Source of the DNA: Streptomyces sp. NBC_00690
GTDB taxonomy: Bacteria > Actinomycetota > Actinomycetes > Streptomycetales > Streptomycetaceae
Reading direction: 5' to 3'
DNA length: 64,000 bases
Assembly (NCBI RefSeq): GCF_036226685.1
Contig: NZ_CP109009.1
Span: forward strand, 8,397,501-8,461,500
Below are positions 20,801-28,900 of this stretch, in pieces. The first letter of the stretch is position 1. Every line of letters begins with the position of its first letter. The position numbers were made by a program, and so were the translations under genes. The notes beneath the pieces were generated by a model, which saw only the letters and a program-made list of their open reading frames with translations, was not told the DNA's origin and did not search any database.

Positions 20801-23800
20801 GCGGCACAGTCGTTGCGGCAGGGCGAATGCGATCTGGCCTTGGCCGGTGGAGTTACCGTCATGTCCACCCCAGGGGCATTCGTGGAGTTCAGTCGTCAGC
20901 GTGGGTTGGCTGTTGATGGTCGGTGCAAGGCGTTTGCTGCGGCTGCGGATGGTACGGGTTGGGCTGAGGGTGTGGGGATGCTGTTGGTGGAGCGGTTGTC
21001 GGATGCTCGTCGGCTGGGGCATCGGGTGTTGGCTGTGGTGCGGGGTTCTGCGGTGAATCAGGATGGTGCGTCGAACGGTCTTACCGCGCCGAATGGTCCT
21101 GCCCAGCAGCGGGTGATTCGGCAGGCGTTGGCGAATGCGCGGTTGAGCTCGGCTGATGTGGATGTGGTGGAGGCGCACGGTACGGGTACGTCGTTGGGTG
21201 ATCCGATTGAGGCGCAGGCTCTACTGGCGACCTATGGTCAGGACCGGCCGACGGATCGTCCTCTGCTTCTCGGCTCACTGAAGTCGAACATTGGTCATAC
21301 GCAGGCGGCTGCGGGTGTGGCGGGTGTGATCAAGATGGTGATGGCGATGCGGCATGGTGTGGTGCCGCGTACGTTGCATGTGGATGAGCCGTCTCCGCAT
21401 ATCGACTGGTCGGCGGGGGCCGTCGAGCTGGCTACCGAACCGATGGAATGGGCCGAGGACCCAGCCAGGCCCCGCCGAGCAGCGATCTCGTCCTTCGGCT
21501 TCAGCGGCACCAACGCACACGTCATTCTCGAAGAGCCGCAGTCGGCTGTATCTCCCAGGCAACAGGATGCTGAGGAGCCCACCGGACAGTTGGCATTCCC
21601 TTGGGTCTTCTCGGCCAAGACCCCGGAGGCGCTGCGTGAACAGGCGCATCGTGCCTTGTTGTTCGCTCGGGGGCAGCTGCAAGGAGTCGATGGACCTCGA
21701 ATCGCCACGGATATTGCGTACTCGCTGGCGACAAGCCGAGCCGCGTTGAGTCACCGTGCCGCCGTGTGTGCGACTGGCACACAAGAGGTTTTGGAGGGAT
21801 TGGCTGCCCTCGCGCACGGTGAACCCTCTGCTTCTGCGGTCAGCGGTCTTGCTTTGTCTGATGCCAGGCTGGCGTTTGTGTTTTCGGGGCAGGGGAGTCA
21901 GTGGTGGGGTATGGGGCGGGGCTTGTATGAGTTGTTCCCGGTGTTTGCGGATGTGTTTGACACTGTGTGTGTCGGGTTGGATGGGTTGTTGGGGTGTTCG
22001 TTGCGGGAGGTGTTGTTTGAGGGTGATGGGTCGGGTCTCTCTGGTACGGGGTTGACTCAGCCTGCGTTGTTTGTGGTGGAGGTGGCGTTGTGTGGGTTGT
22101 TGGGGTCGTGGGGTGTGGTTCCTGCTGTGGTGGCGGGTCATTCGGTGGGTGAGTTTGCTGCGGCGTATGTGGCGGGTGTGGTGTCGTTGGAGGATGCGTG
22201 CCGGTTGGTGGTGGCTCGTGGCCGGTTGATGGAGGACCTTCCGTCGGGTGGGGTGATGGTCGCGGTCGAAGCCTCTGAAGCCGACGTCCTCCCGCTCCTG
22301 GCCGGTCTGGAGGACCGGGTCGGGATTGCGGCGGTCAATAGCCCCACCTCGATCGTGCTCTCAGGCACCCACGATGCGGTCACCGCGGTCGTGGAACAGT
22401 TGGGGGACCGGCGTTCGAAGGCGCTCACCGTCTCCCATGCTTTCCATTCACCGTTGATGGATCCGATGCTGGATGCGTTCCGCACGGTCGCGGAGAGTGT
22501 CACGTTCCATGAGCCGAGCGTGCCGATCGTGTCCACGGTCACCGGACGCCCGATCTCCACCGGCGAGATGTCGAACCCGAACTATTGGGTCGAGCACATC
22601 CGCCAACCCGTCCGCTATGCCGATGCGGTCCAGGCTCTGGCCGAGCAGGGGGTGAGTGTCTTCCTTGAGGTCGGCCCTGGCGGCGTCCTGACCGGGCTGA
22701 CGCAAACCAACCTCGACCATGCAACCGCCATCCCGACCCTCCGCCCCAACACCGCCGAAGACCTCTCCCTCACCACCGCACTCGCTCACCTCCATGTCCA
22801 CGGCACTGTCATCGACTGGCCCGCCTTCTACACCGGCCGCGGCGCCCAGCTCGTCGACCTCCCCACCTACCCCTTCCAACGCGACCGCTACTGGCTCGAA
22901 GCCTCTCCCACAGCCGGGGACCTCACCGTCGCTGGAGTGGAGGACGCAGGTCACCCATTCCTCGGCGCTGCAGTCTCCCTCGCCGATGACGAAGGGCTCG
23001 TCCTGACGGGCCGAATAGCGCTTGCCACTCACCCCTGGCTCGCGGAGCACACTGTCATGGGCTCCGTACTCCTTCCCGGTACTGCCCTGGTCGACCTCGC
23101 CCTGCACGCGGCACGTGAGCAGAGCGTCGGCTGTGACCGGATAGATGACTTCACCCTGGAATCACCGATCGTCATTCCCGAGGATTCGGCGGTCCAACTG
23201 CAACTGAGGGTGGCTGCACCGGGTGCAGACGGCGAGCGGGCTCTGAGAATTCACTCCCGTGCCCTTCCTGCGACGAGTGACGAACCCTGGACGAGTCATG
23301 CCAATGGCACGATCTTGCCTCCCACCGCAGCCGCGACATCCCTCCCGTCCAGTGATCTGACCCTATGGCCCCCACCTGAAGCGAAGCCCATCGCAACCGA
23401 GTTCCTCTATGGCCAACTGACGGATCTGGGTCTGGACTACGGCCCCCTGTTCCGTGGAGTGAAGAGTGCATGGAGCCAATCGGATGTTCTCTACGCCGAG
23501 GTGGAGTTGCCGGCCGGAGCCGACGTCTCAGGGTTCGGTGTTCACCCGGCACTACTGGATGCCTCCCTGCATGTGATGGCGCTCGGCGATCAGCTTGGCG
23601 CGGTCAGCCCTCCTGCTGAGCGGTCGGCCCGAGTTCCCTTCTCGTGGAGCGGTGTCACCGCCCACCTGGCGCACCCCTCCACCAGCCGCTCACTACGCGT
23701 CCGTATCGCTCCGACCGGGCCCGACTCCGTGTCGCTGATGGCTGCCGATGCGTCCGGACGACCCGTTGTGTCCGTCGAATCCCTCGTTCTGCGTCCGATA

Positions 23801-25885
23801 TCGACCGAGCAGCTGGCTGTTGCCCGCAGCGGTCGATCACGGGACTCGATCTTCCGTCTGGAATGGACGGAACTATCCCTCCGAGGAGGGGTGGATACGG
23901 CGGGGAGTGGGGCCGCCCGTGCCGCAGGTCGTGTTGTCATATTCGACTCGGCTCGCTCGACATCGTCTCCTGAAGCGGCCGGAGCGCATGCCCGTCGCGC
24001 CCTGGAACTCGTACAAGAGTGGTTGGAACCATCGTCTTCGCCAAGGCAGGAGCATGGGCGGCTCGTTCTGGTGACGAGGAACGCCGTGGCCGTCGATGCT
24101 CGGGATGCTGGCGGGCTCGACGTGGCACAGGCCACCGTGTGGGGCCTGCTCAGGTCCGTGCAGGCGGAACATCCGGAGCGCTTCGTCCTGGTGGACGTGG
24201 GGCGTGGGCCCGACGACGGGCCCGGGGTGGTGACTGATAGCGGCCACACGCACGACGATGACACAGCGGGGGTGGACCCCGAGGCAGTTCTTGAGCTGTT
24301 GGCCGCAGTACCGGTTCATGAGCCACAGATCGCACTGCGCGGAGATCGGGCCTACGTACCGAGACTGACTCGCGCAGTGACGAATGCGCGACCTGTACAA
24401 ACCTCCGCGGACCTGGGGCTCGCCCCTGCCGGAACCGTCCTGGTGACCGGTGCGACCGGGGCACTCGGCCGGCTGATCGCCCGTCATCTGGTCACCTCCC
24501 ACGGTGTACGCCACCTGGTGTTGACCAGCCGCAGAGGCGCAGCCGCAACGGGAGCCGCCGCGTTTGAGGAGGAACTGACGACACTGGGCGCCGAAGTGTC
24601 CACCGTGGCGTGTGACGCGTCCGATCGGGCCTCGCTCGCTGCGATGATCGACGCCATTCCGAGCGCCCACCCACTGACCGCAGTGATCCATGCCGCGGGA
24701 GTCCTCGACGATGCATTGGTGGGGTCGCTGACCGCCGAACGGTTGGAGAGCGTCTTCGCCCCCAAGGTCGAGGCAGCGTTCCATCTGCACCAGCTCACCC
24801 GGGAGCTCAACCTGTCGGCCTTCGTCCTGTTCTCGTCGCTCGCCGCCACCTTCGGCAATGCGGGACAGGCGAACTACGCCGCCGCGAACGCCTATATGGA
24901 TGCCCTGGCGCAGCTCAGGGCGTCACAGGGCCTTCCGGCCGTATCACTGGCCTGGGGACCCTGGGCAGGAGGGGGCGCAGCCGACGGTTCGGGCATGGCG
25001 GGAGAGGCCGATCCTCAGGCGCTCGCCCGAATGGCCCGAGCCGGTGTGTCGCCGCTGTCCACGGACGAGGGGCTCGCACTCTTCGACATGGCAACGGCGG
25101 CCGTCGCCACGGACAACACGGGCGCACCACGGAGCGATCTGAAGACCGCGCCGGAACCAGACCTGCCCGCCGTACCGGCGGAGGGCGTGTACATCCCGGC
25201 CCGGCTCAACCTCACCGCCCTCCGCAACAGGGCGGTCAATGGATCGCTCCCCGCGCTGCTGAGCGATCTGGTCCAGGTGCCCGGTGGCCGGCGCGTTTCC
25301 AGCGCCCCGGCGCCGGCCGACCTCGCCGAGCGGTTGGCAGGCGCCTCCGACGAGCAGCGCAGATCCACACTGCTGAGCGTCGTGCGGGCCGAGGTCGCGG
25401 CGGTTCTGGGACATGCGTCGGTCGAAGCCATCGGAGCCGCGCAGGCATTTAGGGACCTCGGGTTCGATTCGTTGACCGCTGTCGAACTCCGCAACAGGCT
25501 CGGTGCTGCCACCGGACTGCGCCTGCCGGCGAGCCTCCTCTTCGACCACCCCAACCCCAATGCTCTCGCCGAACACCTCGGTGCCGCACTACCGCGCACC
25601 TCGGCCGGCGGCACACCGGAGGCCATGGCTCCCTCCCTGCTCGCCGAGATCGATCGACTGGCAGCAGCACTCGACCACTCTCCGTACGACAAGGGAACCC
25701 GCGCCACCGTCACCATGCGGCTGGAAGTCCTGCTCGCGAAGTGGCAGGACGCGGGCCGGAGCACGGGAGCGAACGGTGAGGCCGCCACCGGCACGGCTGC
25801 AGAAGCCGATGCCGTACTAGCGGTACAAGCCGCCTCCGACGACGAACTCTTCGAGCTGCTCGACGACGAGCTCGGCACCCACTGA
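14846..25885 (+). CDS. Modular type I polyketide synthase, PKS B: two KS-AT-DH-KR-ACP modules
   Basis: 3679 residues. The GTG start at 14846 is supported by GGTGATC at 14835-14841, which matches the 16S anti-Shine-Dalgarno end, and by the N-terminal coiled-coil docking helix (EEKLRYFLKRVSTDL) just before the first KS. Residue positions: docking 1-38; KS 40-467 (Cys 212), AT 578-919, DH 938-1222, KR 1428-1662, ACP Ser 1748; KS 1806-2234 (Cys 1976), AT 2343-2684, DH 2703-2995, KR 3196-3459, ACP Ser 3542; docking tail 3590-3679 ending SDDELFELLDDELG. Both ATs are malonyl-type (GHSVG, HAFH), both DHs are intact, and both KRs are B-type (VTDDG and VLDDA). It is expected to add two further alkenes to the chain received from PKS A. 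A TTA leucine codon lies in the first KS. PKS C follows after 43 bp. Confidence 0.98.
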   Translation: MTELQAKSNEEKLRYFLKRVSTDLHEARERLQELDAAQHEPIAIVAMGCRYPGGVTSPEDLWRLVSDGHDAIGGFPIDRGWDLEALFDSDPDNRGTSHVREGGFLGEIDRFDAGLFEISPREAQTMDPQQRLLLETTWETIERAGIDHTSLRGSRTGVFAGVMYHDHSSVLQQAVEDVEGYIGTGSAASVISGRIAYSFGLEGPAVTVDTACSSSLVALHLAVQALRQGECDLALAGGVTVMSTPTAFVDFSRQRGLAIDGRCKAFAAAADGTGWAEGVGMLLVERLSDARRLGHPVLAVVRGSAVNQDGASNGLTAPNGPAQQRVIRQALANARLSSADVDVVEAHGTGTSLGDPIEAQALLATYGQDRPADRPLLLGSLKSNIGHTQAAAGVGGVIKMVMAMRHGVVPRTLHVDEPSPHIDWSAGAVELATEPMEWAEDPARPRRAAISSFGFSGTNAHAIIEEVLSPEPQVRTEEEGQREWRPTPILISGKTDTAVRDQAAKLLLHMDHAGSASLVDLGFSSATSRAALEHRAAIVATDRQGLRVALEVLARGTQTDAGTSLVAKAVAAPQQTMAFVFSGQGSQWWGMGRGLYESFPVFADVFDTVCVGLDGLLGCSLREVLFEGDGSALAGTGLTQPALFVVEVALCELLGSWGVVPAVVAGHSVGEFAAAYVAGVVSLEDACRLVVARGRLMEDLPPGGVMVAVEASEADVLPLLAGLEDQVGIAAVNSPTSIVLSGTHDAVTAVVEQLGDRRSKALTVSHAFHSPLMDPMLEAFRTVAESVTFHEPTVPIVSTVTGRPITAGEMSNPNYWVEHIRQPVRYADAVQSLAEQGVSVFLEVGPGGVLTGLTQTNLDHATAIPTLRPNTAEDLSLTTALAHLHVHGTVIDWPAFYTGRDAQLIDLPTYPFQRDRYWLDVRSDAGDLAEAGLRDAEHPLLAAVVAMAEGDGVLLTGRLSMAAHSWLAEHVVLGTTILPGTALVELAIRAGDQIGCGRLEELTLQTPLVLPETGSLRLQVAVGVPDEHGHRPIRLYSQRDDALATEAWACHAVGAVSHTQGSSDSALQEPVVDLAEWPPIGAEPVDVSALYDQLAEVGLEYGPVFRGVHAGWRRNGEFFAEISLPEQTSVAGYGIHPALFDSALHSVGLVGPEERTDGPLVPFAWSGVRLHATGATSLRLRIAPASTGGRGALSLLAADGEGTVVFSVESLDLRPVDADQLSRAGDTSGDGLFRVDWVPLRDTASLAVNDVRIPLRDSLTGLAGDLDPVPDVVAVRVPMLSGCGSQAPTATVQATLLLIQEWLSQPEFELSRLVLVTQGAVTTGLRPTHAAGDAAGHSATAEPYGEANAAQAAVWGLVRSAQLEHPGRFGLVDLVDLDDGEDTTELTIAIVTDEPQMALRGSQVLVPRLVQVEQTLPTSNRQLSSTEGTVLITGASGTLGRIVARHLVAEVGVRSLVLASRSGPAAEGAAEFSAELRELGAIIDTVACDVSDREALVRLLDRVPGEYPLTGVIHAAGVTDDGVISALTPERVATVFKPKVDAAFHLHELTKDLDLTAFVLFSSAAGTFGNAGQGNYAAANAALDALATTRRTTGLPALSLAWGLWAHTSTLSAELAEADHYRMSRSGLLPLETSEGLALLDRALGVDEPALVPARWDFPVLRDQARSGSLPVLLRSMVPVSTQRVRAAATPSGGASTTLAKELAELTESRQHDALVELVITHAAAVLGHGRPESVQANQAFRELGFDSLTAVELRNRLASATGVRLPAGLVFDYPTPQALAKHLRQELLGAGAAASTPVAVPASDDPIAIVAMSCRYPGGVETPEDLWALIELGRDAISDFPSDRGWDLALLSEGGSSGSSDTSVGGFLYKAGEFDAGFFGISPREALAMDPQQRLLLETSWEAFERAGIDPTTLQGSRTGVFTGAMYHDYASSLQTVPEGVEGFLGTGNSASVVSGRLSYTFGLEGPAVTVDTACSSSLVALHLAAQSLRQGECDLALAGGVTVMSTPGAFVEFSRQRGLAVDGRCKAFAAAADGTGWAEGVGMLLVERLSDARRLGHRVLAVVRGSAVNQDGASNGLTAPNGPAQQRVIRQALANARLSSADVDVVEAHGTGTSLGDPIEAQALLATYGQDRPTDRPLLLGSLKSNIGHTQAAAGVAGVIKMVMAMRHGVVPRTLHVDEPSPHIDWSAGAVELATEPMEWAEDPARPRRAAISSFGFSGTNAHVILEEPQSAVSPRQQDAEEPTGQLAFPWVFSAKTPEALREQAHRALLFARGQLQGVDGPRIATDIAYSLATSRAALSHRAAVCATGTQEVLEGLAALAHGEPSASAVSGLALSDARLAFVFSGQGSQWWGMGRGLYELFPVFADVFDTVCVGLDGLLGCSLREVLFEGDGSGLSGTGLTQPALFVVEVALCGLLGSWGVVPAVVAGHSVGEFAAAYVAGVVSLEDACRLVVARGRLMEDLPSGGVMVAVEASEADVLPLLAGLEDRVGIAAVNSPTSIVLSGTHDAVTAVVEQLGDRRSKALTVSHAFHSPLMDPMLDAFRTVAESVTFHEPSVPIVSTVTGRPISTGEMSNPNYWVEHIRQPVRYADAVQALAEQGVSVFLEVGPGGVLTGLTQTNLDHATAIPTLRPNTAEDLSLTTALAHLHVHGTVIDWPAFYTGRGAQLVDLPTYPFQRDRYWLEASPTAGDLTVAGVEDAGHPFLGAAVSLADDEGLVLTGRIALATHPWLAEHTVMGSVLLPGTALVDLALHAAREQSVGCDRIDDFTLESPIVIPEDSAVQLQLRVAAPGADGERALRIHSRALPATSDEPWTSHANGTILPPTAAATSLPSSDLTLWPPPEAKPIATEFLYGQLTDLGLDYGPLFRGVKSAWSQSDVLYAEVELPAGADVSGFGVHPALLDASLHVMALGDQLGAVSPPAERSARVPFSWSGVTAHLAHPSTSRSLRVRIAPTGPDSVSLMAADASGRPVVSVESLVLRPISTEQLAVARSGRSRDSIFRLEWTELSLRGGVDTAGSGAARAAGRVVIFDSARSTSSPEAAGAHARRALELVQEWLEPSSSPRQEHGRLVLVTRNAVAVDARDAGGLDVAQATVWGLLRSVQAEHPERFVLVDVGRGPDDGPGVVTDSGHTHDDDTAGVDPEAVLELLAAVPVHEPQIALRGDRAYVPRLTRAVTNARPVQTSADLGLAPAGTVLVTGATGALGRLIARHLVTSHGVRHLVLTSRRGAAATGAAAFEEELTTLGAEVSTVACDASDRASLAAMIDAIPSAHPLTAVIHAAGVLDDALVGSLTAERLESVFAPKVEAAFHLHQLTRELNLSAFVLFSSLAATFGNAGQANYAAANAYMDALAQLRASQGLPAVSLAWGPWAGGGAADGSGMAGEADPQALARMARAGVSPLSTDEGLALFDMATAAVATDNTGAPRSDLKTAPEPDLPAVPAEGVYIPARLNLTALRNRAVNGSLPALLSDLVQVPGGRRVSSAPAPADLAERLAGASDEQRRSTLLSVVRAEVAAVLGHASVEAIGAAQAFRDLGFDSLTAVELRNRLGAATGLRLPASLLFDHPNPNALAEHLGAALPRTSAGGTPEAMAPSLLAEIDRLAAALDHSPYDKGTRATVTMRLEVLLAKWQDAGRSTGANGEAATGTAAEADAVLAVQAASDDELFELLDDELGTH
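15500..15502 (+). other. TTA leucine codon in KS of module 4
   Basis: In-frame TTA in the SSLVALHL stretch three codons after the KS active-site region. TTA is very rare in Streptomyces and is read by the bldA tRNA. The homologous codon in the other KS domains is TTG or CTC/CTT. See also 42475 and 55521. Confidence 0.85.
16577..17602 (+). repeat. Malonyl-AT cassette, copy 4 (module 4)
   Basis: 1026 bp. Variants: LYESFPV, GSALAG, CELLGSW, DLPPGG, EDQVG, SGTHDAV, MLEAFRT, NYWVEH, tail QRDRYWL. Confidence 0.9.
20261..25585 (+). other. PKS module 5: KS-AT(malonyl)-DH-KR-ACP
   Basis: KS from 20261 with Cys 20771-20773, AT 21872-22897, DH from 22952 (HTVMGSVLLP; HPALLDASLH), KR from 24431 with canonical LDD (VLDDA), ACP Ser 25469-25471. 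The KS lacks the usual HPDP segment after RGWDL and has a short Ser/Gly-rich replacement (about 20395-20440). Last alkene-forming malonyl module before the methyl-branched one. Confidence 0.94.
21872..22897 (+). repeat. Malonyl-AT cassette, copy 5 (module 5)
   Basis: 1026 bp. Variants: GSGLSGTG (shared with copy 10), DLPSGG, SGTHDAV, EPSVPIV and ISTGEM (both shared with copy 9), tail QRDRYWL. The 30-odd bases just upstream (VSGLALSDARL) are also shared with copy 8. Confidence 0.9.
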
Positions 25886-25912
25886 TCGACAAGCACGAAT
25901 TCCCCTGGCGTT

Positions 25913-25917
25913 GAGGA
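25913..25917 (+). promoter_or_regulatory. Ribosome binding site that decides the PKS C start
   Basis: GAGGA lies 11 bases before the ATG at 25929. A TTG six codons upstream (25911) overlaps this site, so the ATG is preferred. The ATG also gives a docking-domain N-terminus like those of PKS B and PKS E. Confidence 0.7.
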
Positions 25918-25928
25918 ACAGAATTCAG

Positions 25929-28900
25929 ATGACCACTGATGTGAACAAGCTCCGGGACTACCTCAAGCGTGCCACTGTCGATCTCCGCCATGCACGTCAG
26001 CGGCTGCGCGAGGCCGAGAGCAAGAACCGTGAACCGATCGCCATCGTCGGGATGAGCTGCCGGTTCCCCGGCGGGGTGCGGTCCCCCGAGGACCTGTGGA
26101 ACCTGGTCGAATCCGGCGGTGACGCAATATCGGACTTTCCCACCGACCGCGGCTGGGACCTCGACGCACTCTTCCACCCGGACCCGGAACACCCGGGAAC
26201 CAGCTACACCCGAGAAGGTGGCTTCCTCCATGATGCCGCGGACTTCGATGCCGACTTCTTCGGCATCGGCCCCCGCGAGGCGCTCGCCATGGACCCGCAG
26301 CAGCGCCTCATCCTGGAAGCCGCCTGGGAGGCGGTCGAGAGGGCCGAACTGGACCCCGCGGCGCTGAAGGGCAGCCGTACCGGAGTCTTCGCGGGAGTCA
26401 TGTACCACGACTACGTCTCCCGGCTGCCCGTCATGCCCGAGGGCATCGAAGGTTATGTGAGCACCGGAAACACCGGCAGTGTCGTCTCCGGCCGAATCGC
26501 CTACACGCTCGGTCTGGAAGGGCCGGCGGTGACGATCGACACTGCCTGCTCCTCCTCCCTCGTCGCACTCCACCTCGCCGTCCAGGCACTGCGGCAGGGC
26601 GAATGCGACCTCGCCCTCGCGGGGGGCGTGACGGTGATGGCGGGCCCCACGACGTTCGTCGAGTTCAGCCGCCAGCGCGGATTGGCACCCGATGGACGGT
26701 GCCGAGCGTTCGCGGCCTCCGCGAACGGCACCGGCTGGTCCGAAGGCGTCGGGATGCTCCTGGTGGAGCGGCTGTCCGATGCCCACCGCCTCGGGCACCC
26801 GGTCCTGGCCGTGGTGCGTGGCTCGGCCGTCAACCAGGACGGCGCGAGCAACGGGCTGACCGCACCCAACGGCCCCTCCCAGGTGCGGGTCATCCACCAG
26901 GCCCTTGCCAATGCCAGGCTGGCCCCTGCCGATGTGGACGCCGTCGAAGCGCACGGTACGGGTACGTCGTTGGGGGACCCGATCGAAGCGCAGGCGCTGC
27001 TGGCCGCCTACGGTAAGGACCGCGACGGCGATCGTCCGCTGTGGCTCGGATCGGTCAAGTCCAACCTCGGACACACCCAGGCGGCGGCCGGCGTGGCCGG
27101 TGTGATCAAGATGGTGCAGGCACTGCGCCACGGAGTCGTGCCGAAGACCCTGCACATCGATTCCCCGACTCCGCACGTCGACTGGTCGGCCGGCGCTGTG
27201 CACCTGGCCACCGCCAACACTCCCTGGCCTGAACTGGACAGACCACGACGCGCGGCCGTCTCAGCGTTCGGTGTCAGTGGCACCAACGCCCACGTCGTCA
27301 TCGAACAGCACGAGCCCCAACTCGCCGCCGAGCCCTCGTCCCGGCCTTCCGACCCGGTACGGGCGGGCACGGCGAACGGGAACTCCCACCCCGCAGTGCC
27401 GGAGGAGCCGAACCCCCCGACCACTCGACGAGACCGCGTTGCTCCGGCGCCGACCGGTGAGGCCGCGGGCCCGTCGGACACATCGATCGATGAGGGCCGC
27501 ACCACAACCGGGCCCCAGGAGACCGGGACCGTACACACCGACGCCCTACCGCGCCACACCGTGGAGACGGCCGAGGCCGGGCCCGGTCAGCAGGCGCTCA
27601 TCCCCTGGCCGCTCTCCGGCAAGAATGCGACAGCGTTGGCGGATCAAGCCGATCGACTCCGCTCCCATCTCGCCAAGGAAGCCGTAGGAGCGGCGGCATC
27701 AAGCCAGCCGAGCCCGAGCGACATCGGGTACTCCCTCGCCACGACGCGCACCGCCCTGGCCCACCGCGCCGTGCTGCTCGCCAACGACCGATCGGGCCTG
27801 GCGGCGGCCCTGGACGCACTCGCCGACGGCACGGCCGCGCCCACGGGCACCCACGTGGTACGCGGCATCGCCGACGACACCCGACAGGTCGCCTTCGTCT
27901 TCCCCGGACAAGGCTCCCAGTGGCCGCTGATGGCGCTCCAGCTCCTGGATGCCTCCTCGGTCTTCCGAAACAGGATCGCCGAGTGTGAGCAGGCCCTGGC
28001 TCCCCATGTCGATTGGTCGCTCACCGAGGTGCTACGAGGTGCACCGGGGGCGCCGGGCCTCGAACGGGTCGATGTCGTACAGCCGGTGCTCTTCGCCGTC
28101 ATGGTGTCGCTGGCCGAGGTGTGGCGCTCGTACGGTGTCCGTCCCTCGGCTGTCGCCGGACACAGTCAGGGAGAAATAGCAGCGGCCTGTGTCGTGGGAG
28201 CCCTCTCGATTGAGGACGCCGCGAAGGTGGTCGCACTGCGCAGCCGAGCCCTGATCGCCCTCGCCGGCAAGGGCGGCATGCTGTCCGTCGGACTGTCGCT
28301 GGAGGACCTCACCCCACGGATGGAGGCTTGGGGAGAGCGGATCTCGATCGCAGCCGTCAACAGCCCCACGTCCATCGTCGTATCGGGCGACCCCACCGCC
28401 CTGACGGAGCTCAGGGACGCCCTGCACTCCGAAGACATCCGGGCGCGGATGATCGCCGTCGACTACGCCTCCCACTCCGCACACGTCGAAGAGGTACGCG
28501 AACGAGTGCTCACCGCACTCGCGGACATCGTTCCTCAACGGTGTGACGTGCCCTTCTACTCCACGGTCACCGGAACGCTGCTGACGACGGACGAACTGGA
28601 CGCCGAGTACTGGTACCGCAGCCTCCGGCAGACCGTGCGTTTCGACGAAGTCACCCGTGCCCTGGTCCACGACGGACACACCGCACTCATCGAGGTCAGT
28701 GCCCACCCGGTGCTCACCATCGGTATGCAGGAGACCCTCGACGACCTCAACAGCACCGGCGTCGCCCTCGGCACCCTGCGCCGCAACGAAGGCGGCCTGG
28801 ACCGCATCGTTCAGTCCTTGGCCGAGGCCCACGCCCAGGGCGTCGCCCTTGACTGGCCCGCGGTCTTCGCCGAGGCCGACCTCCGCCGGGTCCAGCTGCC

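Noticed and set aside
25911..25928. TTG start for PKS C six codons upstream
   Set aside because: The TTG overlaps the ribosome binding site GAGGA that serves the ATG at 25929.
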